Of a DNA stretch of 64,000 bases, positions 23,900-35,828 are shown piece by piece (within the stretch, counting starts at the first letter, position 1; each line of letters opens with the position of its first letter). The DNA lies in the NCBI GenBank assembly GCA_963970005.1, contig CAXAMN010018557.1, positions 237,346-301,345 on the forward strand, read 5' to 3'. A program made the position numbers and the translations under genes. Source of the DNA: Durusdinium trenchii. Taxonomy: Eukaryota > Sar > Dinophyceae > Suessiales > Symbiodiniaceae. The notes beneath the pieces were generated by a model that searched no databases, had not been told where the DNA came from, and saw nothing but the letters and a program-made list of their open reading frames with translations.

Positions 23900-24930
23900 T
23901 AGCTTGGTGGTAGCGATTCGAGCTGACAATGCGAAAGCCCTGGATGAACAGGCTCGTCAAACCTTTGCCGTGGCAGCTAAGGACAAGACTGCAAGACCAT
24001 GGCCCAGCTCACGCTTTCGATGTTTGTGTCCTCTTTTTGCTTGTGCCGGCTGCTGTCCAGCATTCTATCTGACCTTTTATGTTAAAGTTGCATGAGGCAA
24101 AACATTGTCAAACTTTGACTGACTACCATTTGGCAAATAGTATATCATATCACCATGTTAAACCAGCTCATGTCTCATTGTTGCTTTGGGGTCAAGAACA
24201 ACAAAAGTCACAGGAGATCTATTTCAACGATCTGTTCTGGCATGAACTCCTCCAAGTAGAGCTCCAGTGTTCACCTCTTGCAAGCGCTCCTATACTATAC
24301 CAGACCTTTGTATACACATTTACGTGGAAGCATCGCACCACCTTCTGTGCAGGATTTCCAACCTTCCATTCTCTAAACTTGTTCCAGTGCCAAGGTGCAT
24401 GATGTAGAAGACCTCATGCATCTGCAACAAGTGCGGGACAGGCAAGTGAGCTTCTGGCCCTGGCAGCTGGAAGCCGAGTATCTGATCTGGAGAAATGAGT
24501 AGGGGCAGGGGGAGCTCGATAGTTTAAACTGTGCAATCTTGGGAAATCTATACGGTGTCGCAAACAACAAAGTAAGTAAGTTTCCCTTAAAATCTATAAA
24601 CATCTAGGAACCAAATGATTAGTGCGAGCGCTATCCTGCATCCATATGTAGTAGCTTAAGTAGCTAGTAGCTTACTCCGTTACTTAATTAAGTAGGCGGC
24701 ACGCGCCTACTTAATCAACTATAAGCGGGCTTTCAAAGACGAGGGTTGAGGAAACTGATTTCTGCTTCGGATGTTCCAGGCGATGGAAGTGCTTTAGTGC
24801 TGCGCCCTAGCTTCATGGCTTCAGGGTCTCCCTGGCCTTCGGTGTCGTCGCTGATGGCGAATATCTCCGAGTCCATCGGAACGCTAATGGCCTCAGCAAA
24901 GGCGGACTACTCTGAGCTTAGAGTGGACCA
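23900..24930 (+). CDS. unknown protein, two phase-matched exons
   Basis: Exon 23900-24021 reads VVAIRADNAKALDEQARQ and FAVAAKDKTARPWPSS. Exon 24780-24930, after a good TTCCAG acceptor, reads DGSALVLRPSFMASGSP and ISESIGTLMASAKADYSE. The first ends with one base and the second begins with two, so the frame is kept. Donors are GT. The 758-base intron contains CTAGTAGCTTA repeat pieces near 24650. Family unknown. Confidence 0.45.
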
Positions 24931-25465
24931 GTAGGAGGGAGGATTTCGATACCTTACTATGACTGGTACCTGTTCTTCTGCTTTTGACATGCAAATCATG
25001 ATGCAATATGATGCAAGCAGCGCTTTCATTGGACCAACCCTCTACTTTCCACCACCATTCGCCACAAACATACAAACCAACTTCAATTCAACAAACTGAA
25101 TTCCCCTTGTGAACCCCTTCATATTTGCGGTACTGCAGGAGTCTTTGATCTTGAAAGCTTCAAAGGGGTCCCCCCAATGTCATGTTCTTCAAATCTTGTC
25201 CACTTGATTGAGCCAAACCAGCAATGACGTAATTGAGTCAACTGGGGCCTGTGGGAAGATCATGCAGGAATGACCTCAAAGACCTTGAAGCGGCCCCAAC
25301 CTCTTCATGATTAGCGAGAACCTCTTCATGTTGGATTCCCAGTCTTGAAGTGTTTGCTTTATTGGTGGTATTTAGGAATTTAGGGGAGGTCTTCACAAAC
25401 CTCACGATATCCCCTGACTCGGTTTACCATGGTTTACCGATCTCTCCAGCATGTGAACGAGTCCT

Positions 25466-25508
25466 CCAACCTATTAGCAAAACGATGGCCTCCAACCTAA
25501 TAGCATGA
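25466..25508. repeat. two inverted copies of the 21-bp unit
   Basis: CCTCCAACCTATTAGCA and GGCCTCCAACCTAATAGCA, the reverse complement of the minisatellite unit at 7.4-9.0 kb. They lie just downstream of a proposed minus-strand stop codon at 25521. Confidence 0.9.
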
Positions 25509-25520
25509 CCCATGTAGCTT

Positions 25521-26250
25521 CTATCGAGATGCCCGGTTGTTCGCCAGGTCCATCAGTGCAGCCTCCGCAGCATAACGCAGCCCATAGCTCTCACCTCCAT
25601 CAGAGGTAGATGAGCGGGAGACTGGTGGATGCAGTTTCCAAAGTTTCCAATGTTGGTGTCAATTGGTAGTGTGTGGGGGGGTTCTGCTCATGTTGGATGA
25701 GGGATGAGATCTCTGGCAACAAATTGGACGATGTAGATACTGCTGGGCGTCGCGCTTCTGTCTGCCTAGGACATATTATAGCATTCCCTGGTCTTAGCAA
25801 GTTGTCGGTCTTGAAACATAGCGACATGACATGCCAAGTTAACTCAAGTATCATTAGTTTGAGAGGGCTTCAATTTTGATATCATTTGAGAGACTGTTTA
25901 TAACTAACTTCAATATAATCTATATACAAAGATTGGCATTGCACGCGTTCTCAAAAGGTTGATACGAGTAGGTCAAGGACGGTCAAGTGAACAGTGTGAG
26001 GAATTTCAGGAAGGAAGGATTTCAGTGACCATGAAATGTTGTGATTGGAAGGATTAGACTGGATCTGATTCAGCTGTGTCTCAGACTGGGGACGTCTTCA
26101 TGGTCTTCTATCCACCAGTGAAGGTTAAAATGTTTAAGCACAAAAAGACTCGAAAAGAGGGACCGAGGGAGGGTCCGAAGGGCCTGTGGCAAAGGGCCCA
26201 TGGATGGTGACCACAGCTCCATCCACGGTGGCATGGAAGTCGGCCATGCC
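25521..26250 (-). CDS. unknown protein, 3' exons
   Basis: Exon 26250-26150 (GMADFHATVDGAVVTIHGP, donor GT) joins in phase to an exon starting at 25765 (QTEARRPAVSTSSNLLPE). The terminal exon 25621-25521 reads GGESYGLRYAAEAALMD, then LANNRASR and TAG. The end of the middle exon was not fixed (the frame is open to 25600). The acceptors are GTTGCAG, CCTAG and CACCAG. Third-position G/C is about 64% in the first exon. No family recognised. Confidence 0.5.
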
Positions 26251-26787
26251 CTGCAACGTCAAAAGTAAAGGCATCGGCATTGTTGTCACTGGTGGCGATG
26301 GCAGGTAAGACTGGCTTCGGACAAATGTTGAAGGTTCTAACGAAAGTGTGTTCAGCTGAAGTCGTTGTTGCTGACATCATGCCTTCGATCTGTTTTCAGG
26401 AAGCTACATCAACAAAAATCTGAATCTGGAGAAGCATGTGGAGTGAGGCAACAAAGCAACACTGCTGGCTACGGCCCCACCTTGGACGTGGCCAACTCTA
26501 GCACTCCTAGCCATGCTCGACACTGGGGGAAACACTCCAATCCAAGTGCTTTCATGTGCCTTCATGTCCAATGTGTCTTTTCAGAGTTCAGAGTTCCATT
26601 TAGGATAATCACCAGGATAATTAGTCACAATTGAACCTGCCATACGCAATGCTATCTTCTCAATAGACCAATGTCCTAAGAACTTGGTGTGACAGGTGGG
26701 GTGTTTATGATATGAACAGCAGGCAATAGGTTTCTACAAACACGAACACCCTGCATAGTCCTCCTTTCTATACTGCTCTCTCATGAG

Positions 26788-26930
26788 AAGTATTCCCGGT
26801 CTCCTTCATTGCCCATGTCCCCTTCGAAGAGAACTGCTTCGGAGAAAATCATTTGCACCGTACCATTTCTGCGCTCCTCGGTGGCAGCAAGGGCGAGGCG
26901 AACAAAAAACATCTGCGATCTTATCAATAA
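26788..26930 (+). CDS. unknown protein, terminal exon
   Basis: A polypyrimidine-rich intron end (26755-26787, ...CTCATGAG) precedes a 46-codon frame: VFPVSFIAHVPFEENCF, then RTISALLGGSKGEANKK, ending in TAA at 26928-26930. Convincing as an exon; family unknown. Confidence 0.5.
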
Positions 26931-27089
26931 TCCCAAGTGCTAGCTGTGTGTCCCTTGGGTTGGGCCTGCTGACTGGCCACTTTGCACGGGATTGCTGAAT
27001 CTTTCCAAGCCCTGGATTCCTGGATGTAGTAGATACTGTACTCTGCTCCAGTTATACATCCTCTGCACAATTCCTTCTCTTCTCTTTTC

Positions 27090-27187
27090 TTCTCTCACTC
27101 ACTCACTCACTCACTCTCTCTCTCTACATCTTTGTCCCTGTCTCTGTCTCTCGCTCCCTCCCTCCCTCCCTCCCTCCCTCCCTCCCT

Positions 27188-27240
<53 letters not shown>

Positions 27241-27275
27241 TCTGTGTCTCTCTCTCTCTCTCTCTATCTCTTTCT
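27090..27275. repeat. compound microsatellite (CTCA, CTCCC, CTGC, CT)
   Basis: Consecutive pyrimidine-rich simple repeats with changing unit length, C/T-only apart from the G of the CTGC part. Confidence 0.97.
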
Positions 27276-27563
27276 CTAGGTATGCAAATATGCTGTCAAA
27301 TGCGGAAAACTGTCAACACCTCCCTTTGATCTCCTTCAGAATGCACTATGCTTAACAACGCAATGAACAGCCGTTTGATCCTTTTCAAGCGCTCTTGGGC
27401 AAAAGCGCACAAATGTCAGCTTCGCTGGTTTCAGGACCATCAGCTGCGGCACTCCCCCATTGAACAACATGCAAATGTACATTCCACGAGCCATCTAGAG
27501 ATCAGTTGCAAAACCTTCTGTGCCCAGCAGCTGTAGCTTCGATTGCAATGACTTGGGGTGGCA

Positions 27564-27687
27564 TCACGTCACCCTCTCGGATACGGAAGCCTGGGCGCAA
27601 ACTAAGCTGATCGAATTCAATTCCAGTTCGCCCTTTTCCGCAAAGCACACAATGTCTATGTGAGCCAAACCTGTCAAGGTCCAGCCG
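27564..27687 (-). CDS. unknown protein, terminal exon
   Basis: After acceptor CCTGAG the minus strand reads GWTLTGLAHIDIVCFAEK and LNSISLVCAQASVSERV to TGA at 27564-27566 (40 codons, about 65% G/C at third positions). An overlapping frame on the same strand (27720-27502) is also open but has weaker codon bias. Family unknown. Confidence 0.45.
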
Positions 27688-28258
27688 CTCAGGATTATGA
27701 TGGGCAAAAGTAAGCCGCAACGTCGTTCAACCACTGTATGTTTGAAGAGGAGATGAGGAGATCCATCCCATATGGACAGGATTCAAAAACTTCAAGACAA
27801 GGACAATTGCTACCACCGACCTAGGTTCGCAAGGGGCATCCTGTATGAAGTACTCGCTGCATTGCCGCAATCATGACATGGCTTGACTTTCAGACTGTCA
27901 ACCAGCCAGAAACGGCACACCCTTCATCACACCCCGTATGCAACTTGACATCTGTAAATGTATGGGTGGAGGGGGATGCGCAGGATGAAATAACGATGGA
28001 GCATGATGGAGCCACGTTTCATGTGGTAGGTTACGATTGGGTCTGATGAGGGAAGGCCAATGATTGAGGAGAAGAGAGACCAAAATGATATATGATCAAT
28101 GAACACATGTTTCTTTAATGTGAAACCTGGACACCTCAAGGAGACCGTGTAAAGCAATTTGAGAGGCGGTTGACTTCATTATAGAGATCTGGTTGGTGAC
28201 GCGCGGACAGCACCCTCCTGCTGTATTCTGCGCCACCAAAGCAAGTGTCCCGTCCATC

Positions 28259-28355
28259 TCATTTCGCTGAGTAACGATACTCTCCGCTGCTGTAACTCAC
28301 CGGCACACAGCGGTCGTCTGCAGAGAGGAACAGCCCTTCCTTGGAAGATCCGATT
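28259..28355 (-). CDS. unknown protein, terminal exon beside a tandem array
   Basis: The intron ends with a T-run and CCACAG at 28356. The exon reads IGSSKEGLFLSADDRCVP, VSYSSGEYRYSAK and TGA at 28259-28261. Only 16-24 bases separate it from the 59-bp tandem array, which therefore lies in the preceding intron. Confidence 0.5.
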
Positions 28356-28378
28356 CTGTGGACAAAAAAAATCTACTA

Positions 28379-28930
28379 GCTTCTTGTTACTACTAGTAAG
28401 GCACTTGTTACTACTAGCGTGGCACCTGTTACTACTAGCTTCTTGTTTCTACTAGTAAGGCACTTGTTACTACTAGCGTGGCACCTGTTACTACTAGCTT
28501 CTTGTTTCTACTAGTAAGGCACTTGTTACTACTAGCGTGGCACCTGTTACTACTAGCTTCTTGTTTCTACTAGTAAGGCACTTGTTACTACTAGCGTGGC
28601 ACCTGTTACTACTAGCTTCTTGTTACTACTAGTAAGGCACTTGTTACTACTAGCGTGGCACCTGTTACTACTAGCTTCTTGTTACTACTAGTAAGGCACT
28701 TGTTACTACTAGCGTGGCACCTGTTACTACTAGCTTATTGTTACTACTAGTAAGGCACGTGTTACTACTAGCGTGGCACCTGTTACTACTAGCTTCTTGT
28801 TACTACTAGTAAGGCACTTGTTACTACTAGCGTGGCACCTGTTACTACTAGCTTCTTGTTACTACTAGTAAGGCACTTGTTACTAGAAGCGATGCACTTG
28901 TTCCTAGTAGCTTCTTGTTCCTAGTCATTA
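28379..28930. repeat. 59-bp tandem array of the CTACTAG family
   Basis: Eight to nine nearly identical copies of a 59-base unit containing GTTACTACTAG three times and GCTTCTTG, AAGGCACTTG, CGTGGCACCTG as spacers. Each unit carries the palindrome ACTAGT or CTAGTAG. The last copies (28860-28930) are diverged. Confidence 0.97.
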
Positions 28931-29136
28931 CATGTACCCACCCTTCCATTCCAGAAAAGTTTTGCACGTGTTGGGTATGAATCATACATAATCATACGGT
29001 ATACCGAGTGAAGCTACTAAACACTAGTAAGTAAGTTGCAACTTTAGGTTCTGAAGCTTGCTCCTGTCACCTCACAAAGCCTGTCACTGTTCATTGGCGG
29101 ACTGCGTTCCCATACTTCCATAGCAAAAGGAACCTT

Positions 29137-29190
29137 AAAGCTATGGCCTCCAACCTACTAGCGATGGCCTCCAACCTAATAGCAATGGCC
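29137..29190. repeat. inverted copies of the 21-bp unit
   Basis: Two adjacent reverse-complement units (ATGGCCTCCAACCTACTAGC, ATGGCCTCCAACCTAATAGC) far from the main array. Confidence 0.92.
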
Positions 29191-29301
29191 CAGCTTCCGG
29201 CATCAAAATCTGAAGGCTCTGCCCAAAGGCGAACTCCTGAAGGCACAAAGAAGATCGATGGCGACAGCAAGGCAATGTATGCTGTTCAAGTCTCGTCGGA
29301 A

Positions 29302-29550
29302 TCATTGGTGAGGCTCGGAATTGGCCCACTTTGATCTCTCAAACAAACATGTGGCAAGTGGTTGCAACTGGTGAATCCAATTTGACACCAGTTCCCTCGT
29401 CTCCTCCAGTTGCCAGGTGACTTTCCGCCGCTCTACTGTGGCCGCAGAGAGCTCTAATGTGGCCCAAGAGCCATCTGCGAAACGGCCCAAGCTGCAGCGG
29501 TCCTGCTCAACAAAACTCAAGGTGTCTTGACAAAGGGAAACAAGCTTCAC
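29302..29550 (-). CDS. unknown protein exon
   Basis: An open frame of 82 codons with strong coding look: QDTLSFVEQDRCSLGRFAD, SWATLELSAATVERRK and VTWQLEETREL, where a GT donor (GAACTG/GTGTCAA) may end the exon near 29392. Acidic and leucine-rich, possibly helical. The frame continues to a stop at 29302. A plus-strand candidate (29212-29309, donor GTGAGG) overlaps the neighbouring sequence, so the strand assignment nearby is uncertain. Confidence 0.45.
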   Translation of the reverse strand: MKLVSLCQDTLSFVEQDRCSLGRFADGSWATLELSAATVERRKVTWQLEETRELVSNWIHQLQPLATCLFERSKWANSEPHQ

Positions 29551-29559
29551 ATGCGCATG

Positions 29560-31430
29560 GACGTCAAGGCATGCAATTCCTCCAATTCAACAAAAGAACC
29601 TGGAATCCTGAGTTCGGTTTGTCTGGTTGTTTCATGTTTCGACCATATAGTTTCATGATTCTTGACACAGACTGACAGGCCAAAAAGGCGAAAAGATCAC
29701 CAGCTTCCAGCAAAATCACATGTCCCGCTGGCTTCACACAGATTTCAGAAAGCATGCATGCCCTTCTCTTGGACTCGCATGCTTAAAGCACGAACAGCAG
29801 TTGTGGCTAGAATTGATGGACTGTGTGCAGGCCATGTTGTCTTTGGACGTGTTTCGGGGCTACAGGGGGGTTGTTACCTCCATGTATAATATACTATACA
29901 GGGTATGCATGTTCATTGACTTATCTGCAGAGATATCTTGCTTTTACAAAATCATGAGACCGTTTCAAGTGTAATAATGCATGTCTTCAGCACGTCTGTG
30001 CTTTCCCCGAACATTGGCTCAACCCCAGCATGTGCCAACAAACAATTGTACCAAGTCAAATTACAGTACCAATCACATATAAATGGGCCCACAGCAGTTG
30101 ATCTCATCTTCTCACCTTACTTTGAATGTATAGTAATAGAACTGCTCATGACAAGAACCTCCACGAACAGCGAGAACCTCGCGTGTATGAGCATGCAAAA
30201 CAAATTGTTTCCTGAACTCATGAACCTTCAATACATTCCTACGTTTCCATTGCCTCATATCACTTGCACCATGCAAAGCAGCACGTCAGGATAAGTGGAG
30301 ATTGTCAGAAACTCCTCCACCAAGTCCACGCAAAAGGAAATGTTTCCAGAGCCAGCCAGAACCTGAACAACTGCTTTCTCCACCATTGTGCTGTTGAAGC
30401 CCCGTCATTGAAAAGATGTAGACCCCTCGTTAGGGAGATGTAAAGAATGCAAAAGCTTCTGAATTCCAGCTGGCGTGGCAGTAGTTTCATACGATATCCT
30501 TGGGTTTTGACCTGGTTGGACGCGTGTTGAACTACTTGAGCTCGCGGGCACGCAGGTGCCCTTGAATTGACTTGCAGTAAGAATAGACGGAGCGACCCGC
30601 TCTTGATTGTAGAGACACAGTAAGAATTACAAATCTAGTAGCATCACTGAGGCAGCAGTGTTAAGTTAGCACACGTCACGCTTGACTCACACATGTTACT
30701 TCATGGTACTTCCCAAGATATTGAAGCCTGTCGATTACGTACCTTCCCCCCTATGTGTTCCGCAATACTTGCATGCTGTACATCTTGTGCACAGTGGAGT
30801 CTCGAATAACAAATCTCGAATATTATGAATATTGGTGGTTGCTCCGAGTTTTTTTTCCAGCGCAGTTGAAAGTCTGTTCCGCTTGCAGAGTTTGTTGGCC
30901 TTTCTCGAGATGTGCCTGGAAATTTGCTTCTGTGTGCAGTGGTACTTGCTAGTTCAAGGTACATGCGATCCTTGAATGAATGATGCTGATGCTGATGTAG
31001 TGACAAACTGCTGGGATGGTGATCTGTCTTTAGTAGACTGTTCAAGGGACTCAGCCCTCATACCATCCTTTTGTCACAAAACACCGTTTCCAGGTTGTAG
31101 AGGTCATAATGACAGTCGTCAACCACTAGAGCCATTTGTAGGAGTCCGTTGTGTATTTTTCACGTGGATGTGGTTGGAGTATTGCAATTGGTTCAAATGC
31201 CAGTGTTTGCCATGTGTGCCCCTGGCTAAAACTACACGTGATAATATCCTTCTGTGCTATCGGCTATCGTAGTAGTTACAGAACACAGTAGAAACATCCG
31301 GGATCCTCATTTCAAAAGCATTCCAAGATATTCAAGATATTCCAAGTCTCATCCTGAAACACGAACCACTAACATTTCTGATTCTGAGTCTTTCTTCACG
31401 CCTCCTCGCTGAATACCATGGTCACGTTGC
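29560..31430. other. no gene recognised
   Basis: Several short frames (for example 29938-30294 plus, 30701-31045 minus) show no codon bias and no paired splice sites. Confidence 0.4.
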
Positions 31431-31439
31431 TATTCGCAG

Positions 31440-31672
31440 CCACTGGTTCCGGTCCACTCGGGAATACGCCACCGGGCAAGATGAAGGGCCTGATGCACAG
31501 GCAGAGGCGTGTAAAGGCACTGGTTGACCATTTTGGCCGCTGCTGCACAATACTCCCAGTCGATGGGGCAGACTTTTGCGGAATTCTGCCAAGCCCCACC
31601 ACCAATTGGTTGAACTGCTCTTCCATGGAATGTCCCGGGGACTTGTGGAGGCAAATTGTTGACAAACTTTAA
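31440..31672 (+). CDS. unknown protein, terminal exon (opposite strand also open)
   Basis: After TTCGCAG the plus strand reads TGSGPLGNTPPGKMKGLM, ALVDHFGRCCTILPVDG and LWRQIVDKL to TAA at 31670-31672 (76 codons, about 64% G/C at third positions). The minus strand is open over the same bases with similar bias (AVQPIGGGAWQNSAKV), so strand is not certain. The plus call is favoured because the next minus-strand gene ends at 31966, giving a tail-to-tail pair. Confidence 0.45.
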
Positions 31673-31965
31673 TCCCAGTCTCAGAGACCTTTCTTCCTTT
31701 TCTTTGTGTCTAATAGCGATGGCCTCCACATTCCTCCATTATCGCTTGACATGTCAAAACTTTAAGCCCCTTCTCAGATTGCCTCTCCGGTGGAATGCTG
31801 GGATCTGAACCTGTCTCCAACCTCAGCGATTGACAGTAACAGACAATGACCATATGACTTTAACTTCAGAATTCTCTTGATAATGAAATCAATGACTGTT
31901 GATCAAAGGCAACTAACATCAACCAACTCCTATCAATTGTTATCGTTGCTTAAATATAACTCCTG

Positions 31966-32170
31966 TCAACGATCCAGTTCTCTTTGATCAAAGGCAGGAC
32001 GGCCAGAGTCCAAGACATGGTACAGGAAAGAACAGAAAAGTGAATTGAACACTTCCAACGGCGTCGCAACCGCGTTCCGTGCCGCAAGTGCCAAGCAACA
32101 TGAAGGTGTACGGCTGGGAAGGTCCAGCCAGACTTCCTGCGCCGGATGAACCAACTGCGACAAATCGATG
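31966..32170 (-). CDS. unknown protein, terminal exon
   Basis: After TTGTAAAG the frame reads IDLSQLVHPAQEVWLDLP, LALAARNAVATPLEVFN, SLFCSFLYHVLDSGRP and ends in TGA (67 codons). Strong codon bias and amphipathic, leucine-rich composition. Upstream exons are likely near 32.4-32.5 kb but the frame there is unclear. Family unknown. Confidence 0.55.
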
Positions 32171-33192
32171 CTTTACAAGAAACGACGAAACAACTCGATG
32201 ACCGCAACGTCGATTCATGGATTGCAAAAATATACCTTCAGCAGGCAAGGAAGAACTGTCTATTGTTGGCTCCAAGATTTTCCCTTTCGATGCCAGTGGC
32301 TGCTGTAAGGGCAGTCCACAGAAATACTGTACTTGGTCTATCCATGCGGTCCTATGATGTGTTCATTGGAGACACACCCTCCACAAAGTTGCACAATCTG
32401 TGTTGGAGAGGTATATGTGTTTCCAAGAAATGGCTCTGCAGTCCACAAATCCGAAGATCTGTCCTCGTTGAGTCCCATTCTTGACGCAAGAATCTTATGG
32501 GTGCTGGTGTTCTATGGATAAAAAACAGTACATGGGCGAAGGAAACGACATGAAATGACTCACACTGTATAGCCAAGGATCCTCTGAAGCAAGCGTCTTG
32601 TTGTATATGTCGTGTGATGTGGGCACCATGGTGGTTGGAAACAGTTGAATCAAACTGAATCACACAACCAAAACATACAAGGCAAGTGAGTTCAGATAAG
32701 TCGTTCATAGTTTTTTCAACTACATATTTCAAACAACAAACAATCATGGAAGTGGAACAAGCCCAGCCACTCAGCCTAAGGTCAACCATCAAAAATACCT
32801 CAGATAGTGCAGTCCTTTCCGGGTGTCAGCTCCCATAAAGCTCCAAGGGAGCACAGTGACCTGGCACGAGATCTTCAAATTCAAAGGGGTCCTACACCAA
32901 TCACAATCTTCATCAAGTTAAATACCATGTTCAATTCAAAACAAATCACACAAATGCCTTGCAGGTTGTCCAAAGATAAATGGTTGTCTTCCTCGCTTTC
33001 CTATGTTGATCAATTTTGGAGCAGCTAGATGCTGTTTGCTCCCGCAAGTATTCCCAAATGGATCCAAATGGCAAGGAACATTTGGTTAACAGTAAAGTAG
33101 CTTGCAACAAGTTGACTAGCTCTTGCTGCTTTTACTCCGCCCATCTTTGGCTGACTCATCAACTTTGCCCGGAACAAGGCGTCTTTCCGCAG

Positions 33193-33587
33193 TGTGGGTG
33201 CTGTGTACCTGGAAACGATGTGGAACATCTGGGACTTCGAAGGAGAAGTGCACCAAGCCCGGTTCGAGGCCAAGCCGTTGGGAGCTCCTTGGTGTATCGC
33301 ATATCAAAAAATCTGAGCATTGAGTGGAGCATTTGAAGAAAAATGCATAAGATTCTAATAGAGTCGGACATACAAAATACTTCAATAAACTACAGTATCT
33401 GTGCCAGCTCTCAATTTGTTTCTTAAAATAGTTTGAGATCCTCCATCTGGCCTGCTTTGCTTTATACAAACTGAAAGCCATTTGCCTGGGCCCAGGCCAC
33501 GGTTCCACCTGGACAGTCACTGGCTCCACCACCTTAGAGCAGAGTGTCCGCGAGAAGTGGTTAAAAGCAAATCCCAGTAAATTTTAA
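33193..33587 (+). CDS. unknown protein, two 3' exons
   Basis: Exon from 33193 (acceptor TTTCCGCAG): VGAVYLETMWNIWDFEGE, VHQARFEAKPLGAPW, about 70% G/C at third positions. Its frame stops at 33314, so a donor just before is likely (a GC donor at 33283-33284 would fit). The final exon 33432-33587 (acceptor AATAG) reads FEILHLACFALYKLKA, GPGHGSTWTVTGSTT and KWLKANPSKF to TAA. Each exon is convincing; their junction is inferred. Confidence 0.5.
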
Positions 33588-33996
33588 ATATATAAAGAGG
33601 GATATCGGGATATCTGTGATATCATGTGATATCTTAACCTGTGACCATGATAATACCAAAGAGTGCTGTCTTGAAATGGCTTCAGCTTTTCACTGGATCC
33701 TTTCCTGGACCGAGATTTGGTTCAAACCTTCGACTGAAAAAGTCCGGGGAGTTGGAGACGAACCACCGAGACTTTCGGAACGAAGCAAAAACCTCAGGCT
33801 TCTCAGTGCTGGGAGATGGTGCTTTGTCATGTCTAAAAGAAAAGAAAGACTCTCAGCATTGTGTATTCACGGTCTTCTATGCCTATGGCCCCATAACCTA
33901 TGGTATCCTATGGTCATGTATGCAAGTACATTGGAAGTGCCAAACTGCAAGAACTAAGAGGAGAAGACACGCCCGTGCCCGATTCTCGCCTGTGAG

Positions 33997-34193
33997 TGGC
34001 TGCAGTCAAAATCAGCGCCGCAGTCCTCGAGGTGATGGTTCGGCTAACATCCATGCCCCTCTCTATGCTATCCGACAAGGAAGTCCAAGAATGTAAAGCT
34101 CACAGTCGATTCAAGTTCGGCTATGCGTGCATTGTCGAATGTTTTAACAACCTTGAAGTGTGGGAGAGAATTGGCAAGAAATCTGGAGAGTAG
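33997..34193 (+). CDS. unknown protein, terminal exon
   Basis: Acceptor CCTGTGAG, then AVKISAAVLEVMVRLTSM, MLSDKEVQECKAHSRFKF and IVECFNNLEVWERIGKK to TAG (64 codons). Looks like a helical domain; family not recognised. The exon ending at 33587 also ends in a stop, so this is either another gene or an alternative end. Confidence 0.5.
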
Positions 34194-34972
34194 TCACGCA
34201 TAAAAGCTGTCTTTGTAGGTGTTTGCATTTGGTGGATCTTTGCGCGGAACTGGCATGCTTGTGAGGTTGAACCGTTGAACCGATACTGTCCGCACAGTAG
34301 GGAGTTTGTTTAGTTCTTAAAGGTGGAAATTGGAGTGTGCTTGGAGCACTGAAAGCACACTCTCCAGCGACTTCGGATGGTCTCGCTGCTGAAGAGAAGA
34401 CAATCTGCTACATGGTGCCCATACTTGCAACTAGCCAAGTTCGAACCGACAAGCTGGGCTAGGTACATCCAACATTGTCCGAAAAGCTGTTGCTCCTAGT
34501 TGTGCTTTGGTGCTTCGGCTTCACACCGTAAAACTAAGATTCTGTAGAAGACTGCAAAGTTGCCTGCTCGCAATTCCTTTCAGCTTTGCACCACTGCTTC
34601 ACCCCGGTCACATCCCAAGCCCGCCTGAATCTGGATCTCAGAGGCTTGCCGCACGGTGTCAGGAAACTGAGCCCAGTTGCGAAAACAGTGCTGGGTCGCT
34701 CTACTCATCCCTGTGCAAAGGTATCCGTATGCGGTTTTGATCTACACCCGGCTTGCTGAGGATCAGGGTCAAATCAGACCGCTGTTTCCCAGAAACTGGT
34801 CAGTGGAGCAATACCTCTACAGCAGCATTACCCCCCACTGTAAACTTTTTCTACGCTCAAGTTTTGATCTCGATTGGTATGATAAAAGGCGTTTTCAGGT
34901 GGTTTCACAATGATGTCCATTCCTTGCAAAAGGTTTACACAGCAACTGTGAAGGCAGTTGAACCCTTGAAAC

Positions 34973-35120
34973 CTGGCAAAGCTGACAGGGAACATGAGAC
35001 TGTATATCCTCTCTTGCATGAAAGCATTGAAAGCATGTTGTGATAATCTTGCTGAAGGCGCTGAACATTGCATCTGTCCCTGCTGTCTTTGGCTGTGCAT
35101 GGTAGCTGGGCCAGACGCGT
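34973..35120 (-). CDS. unknown protein exon, Gln/Ser-rich
   Basis: Between a GCAAG acceptor and a CCAG/GTTTCAAG donor the frame reads MHSQRQQGQMQCSAPSAR, LSQHAFNAFMQERIYSL and MFPVSFAR. Third-position bias is moderate. Family unknown. Confidence 0.35.
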
Positions 35121-35189
35121 CTTGCTTGCCGTTGTTCCCTCAAGGTATTTCAAAGCACATTTGGATCCTTGGGCACCTTCTCCTTGGGC

Positions 35190-35270
35190 ACTTGTTACTA
35201 GTAGTTTCTTGCTAGTAGTAGTAATGCCCTTGTTACTAGTAGTGATGCACTTGTTACTAGTATATCTAGA
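35190..35270. repeat. interspersed CTAGTAG repeat copies
   Basis: TTGTTACTAGTAGTTTCTTG, GTTACTAGTAGTGATGCACT and neighbours; the same family as the 59-bp array at 28.4-28.9 kb. Confidence 0.9.
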
Positions 35271-35828
35271 ACTTCGATGATCTAAACCTGCAAAGGAGTT
35301 TGCCAGCGGTCAAATGCAAACATGACGGCCATGTACAAATATTATTGGACATGAGGACCTCCGCCACTCATCCCGGCTGTTGCCGATAGGGTGCAGAGCC
35401 ATTCTGGAAGACACGCTGTGCGAAGTAGAGATATCCATGAACCTCTGTGACCTCGGACGTAACATAAACAACCGCAACTCAACCCTTACATGCCTTACAT
35501 AAACTTACAGTACAAAGCTCAAAATGTTGTCTCTGCTTGCTAGAAGCTGAGTGGATGTAAAAAGCAGGGGCAAGCCTTCAAACCTCTCCATGCAGCAGAA
35601 AGAATGTATATAGCTCTCTCGGAACAGCGGACAACACCCAGTTTCAGAAAGCATGTGGCAGTGTAGTTGGTCAGGCCAATACAAAAAAATGCTGTCCAAG
35701 CCAAGAACTGGGCTGGGGATTCGTGGAAATGGATAAACATCCATCCTGACTTGATAAATGTCCATCGGACAAAATGGTGAAAAGGGACCGCAAAGGCCGC
35801 AAGGAACTGTCCTGAGCTTGTTGCAGCC

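Noticed and set aside
26365..26634. Plus-strand frame over 26.4-26.6 kb as an exon
   Set aside because: Both strands look partly coding and no splice pair supports either.
33616..34096. Two overlapping plus frames of 113 and 151 codons
   Set aside because: Composition and codon use are not coding-like; only the short exon from 33997 is kept.
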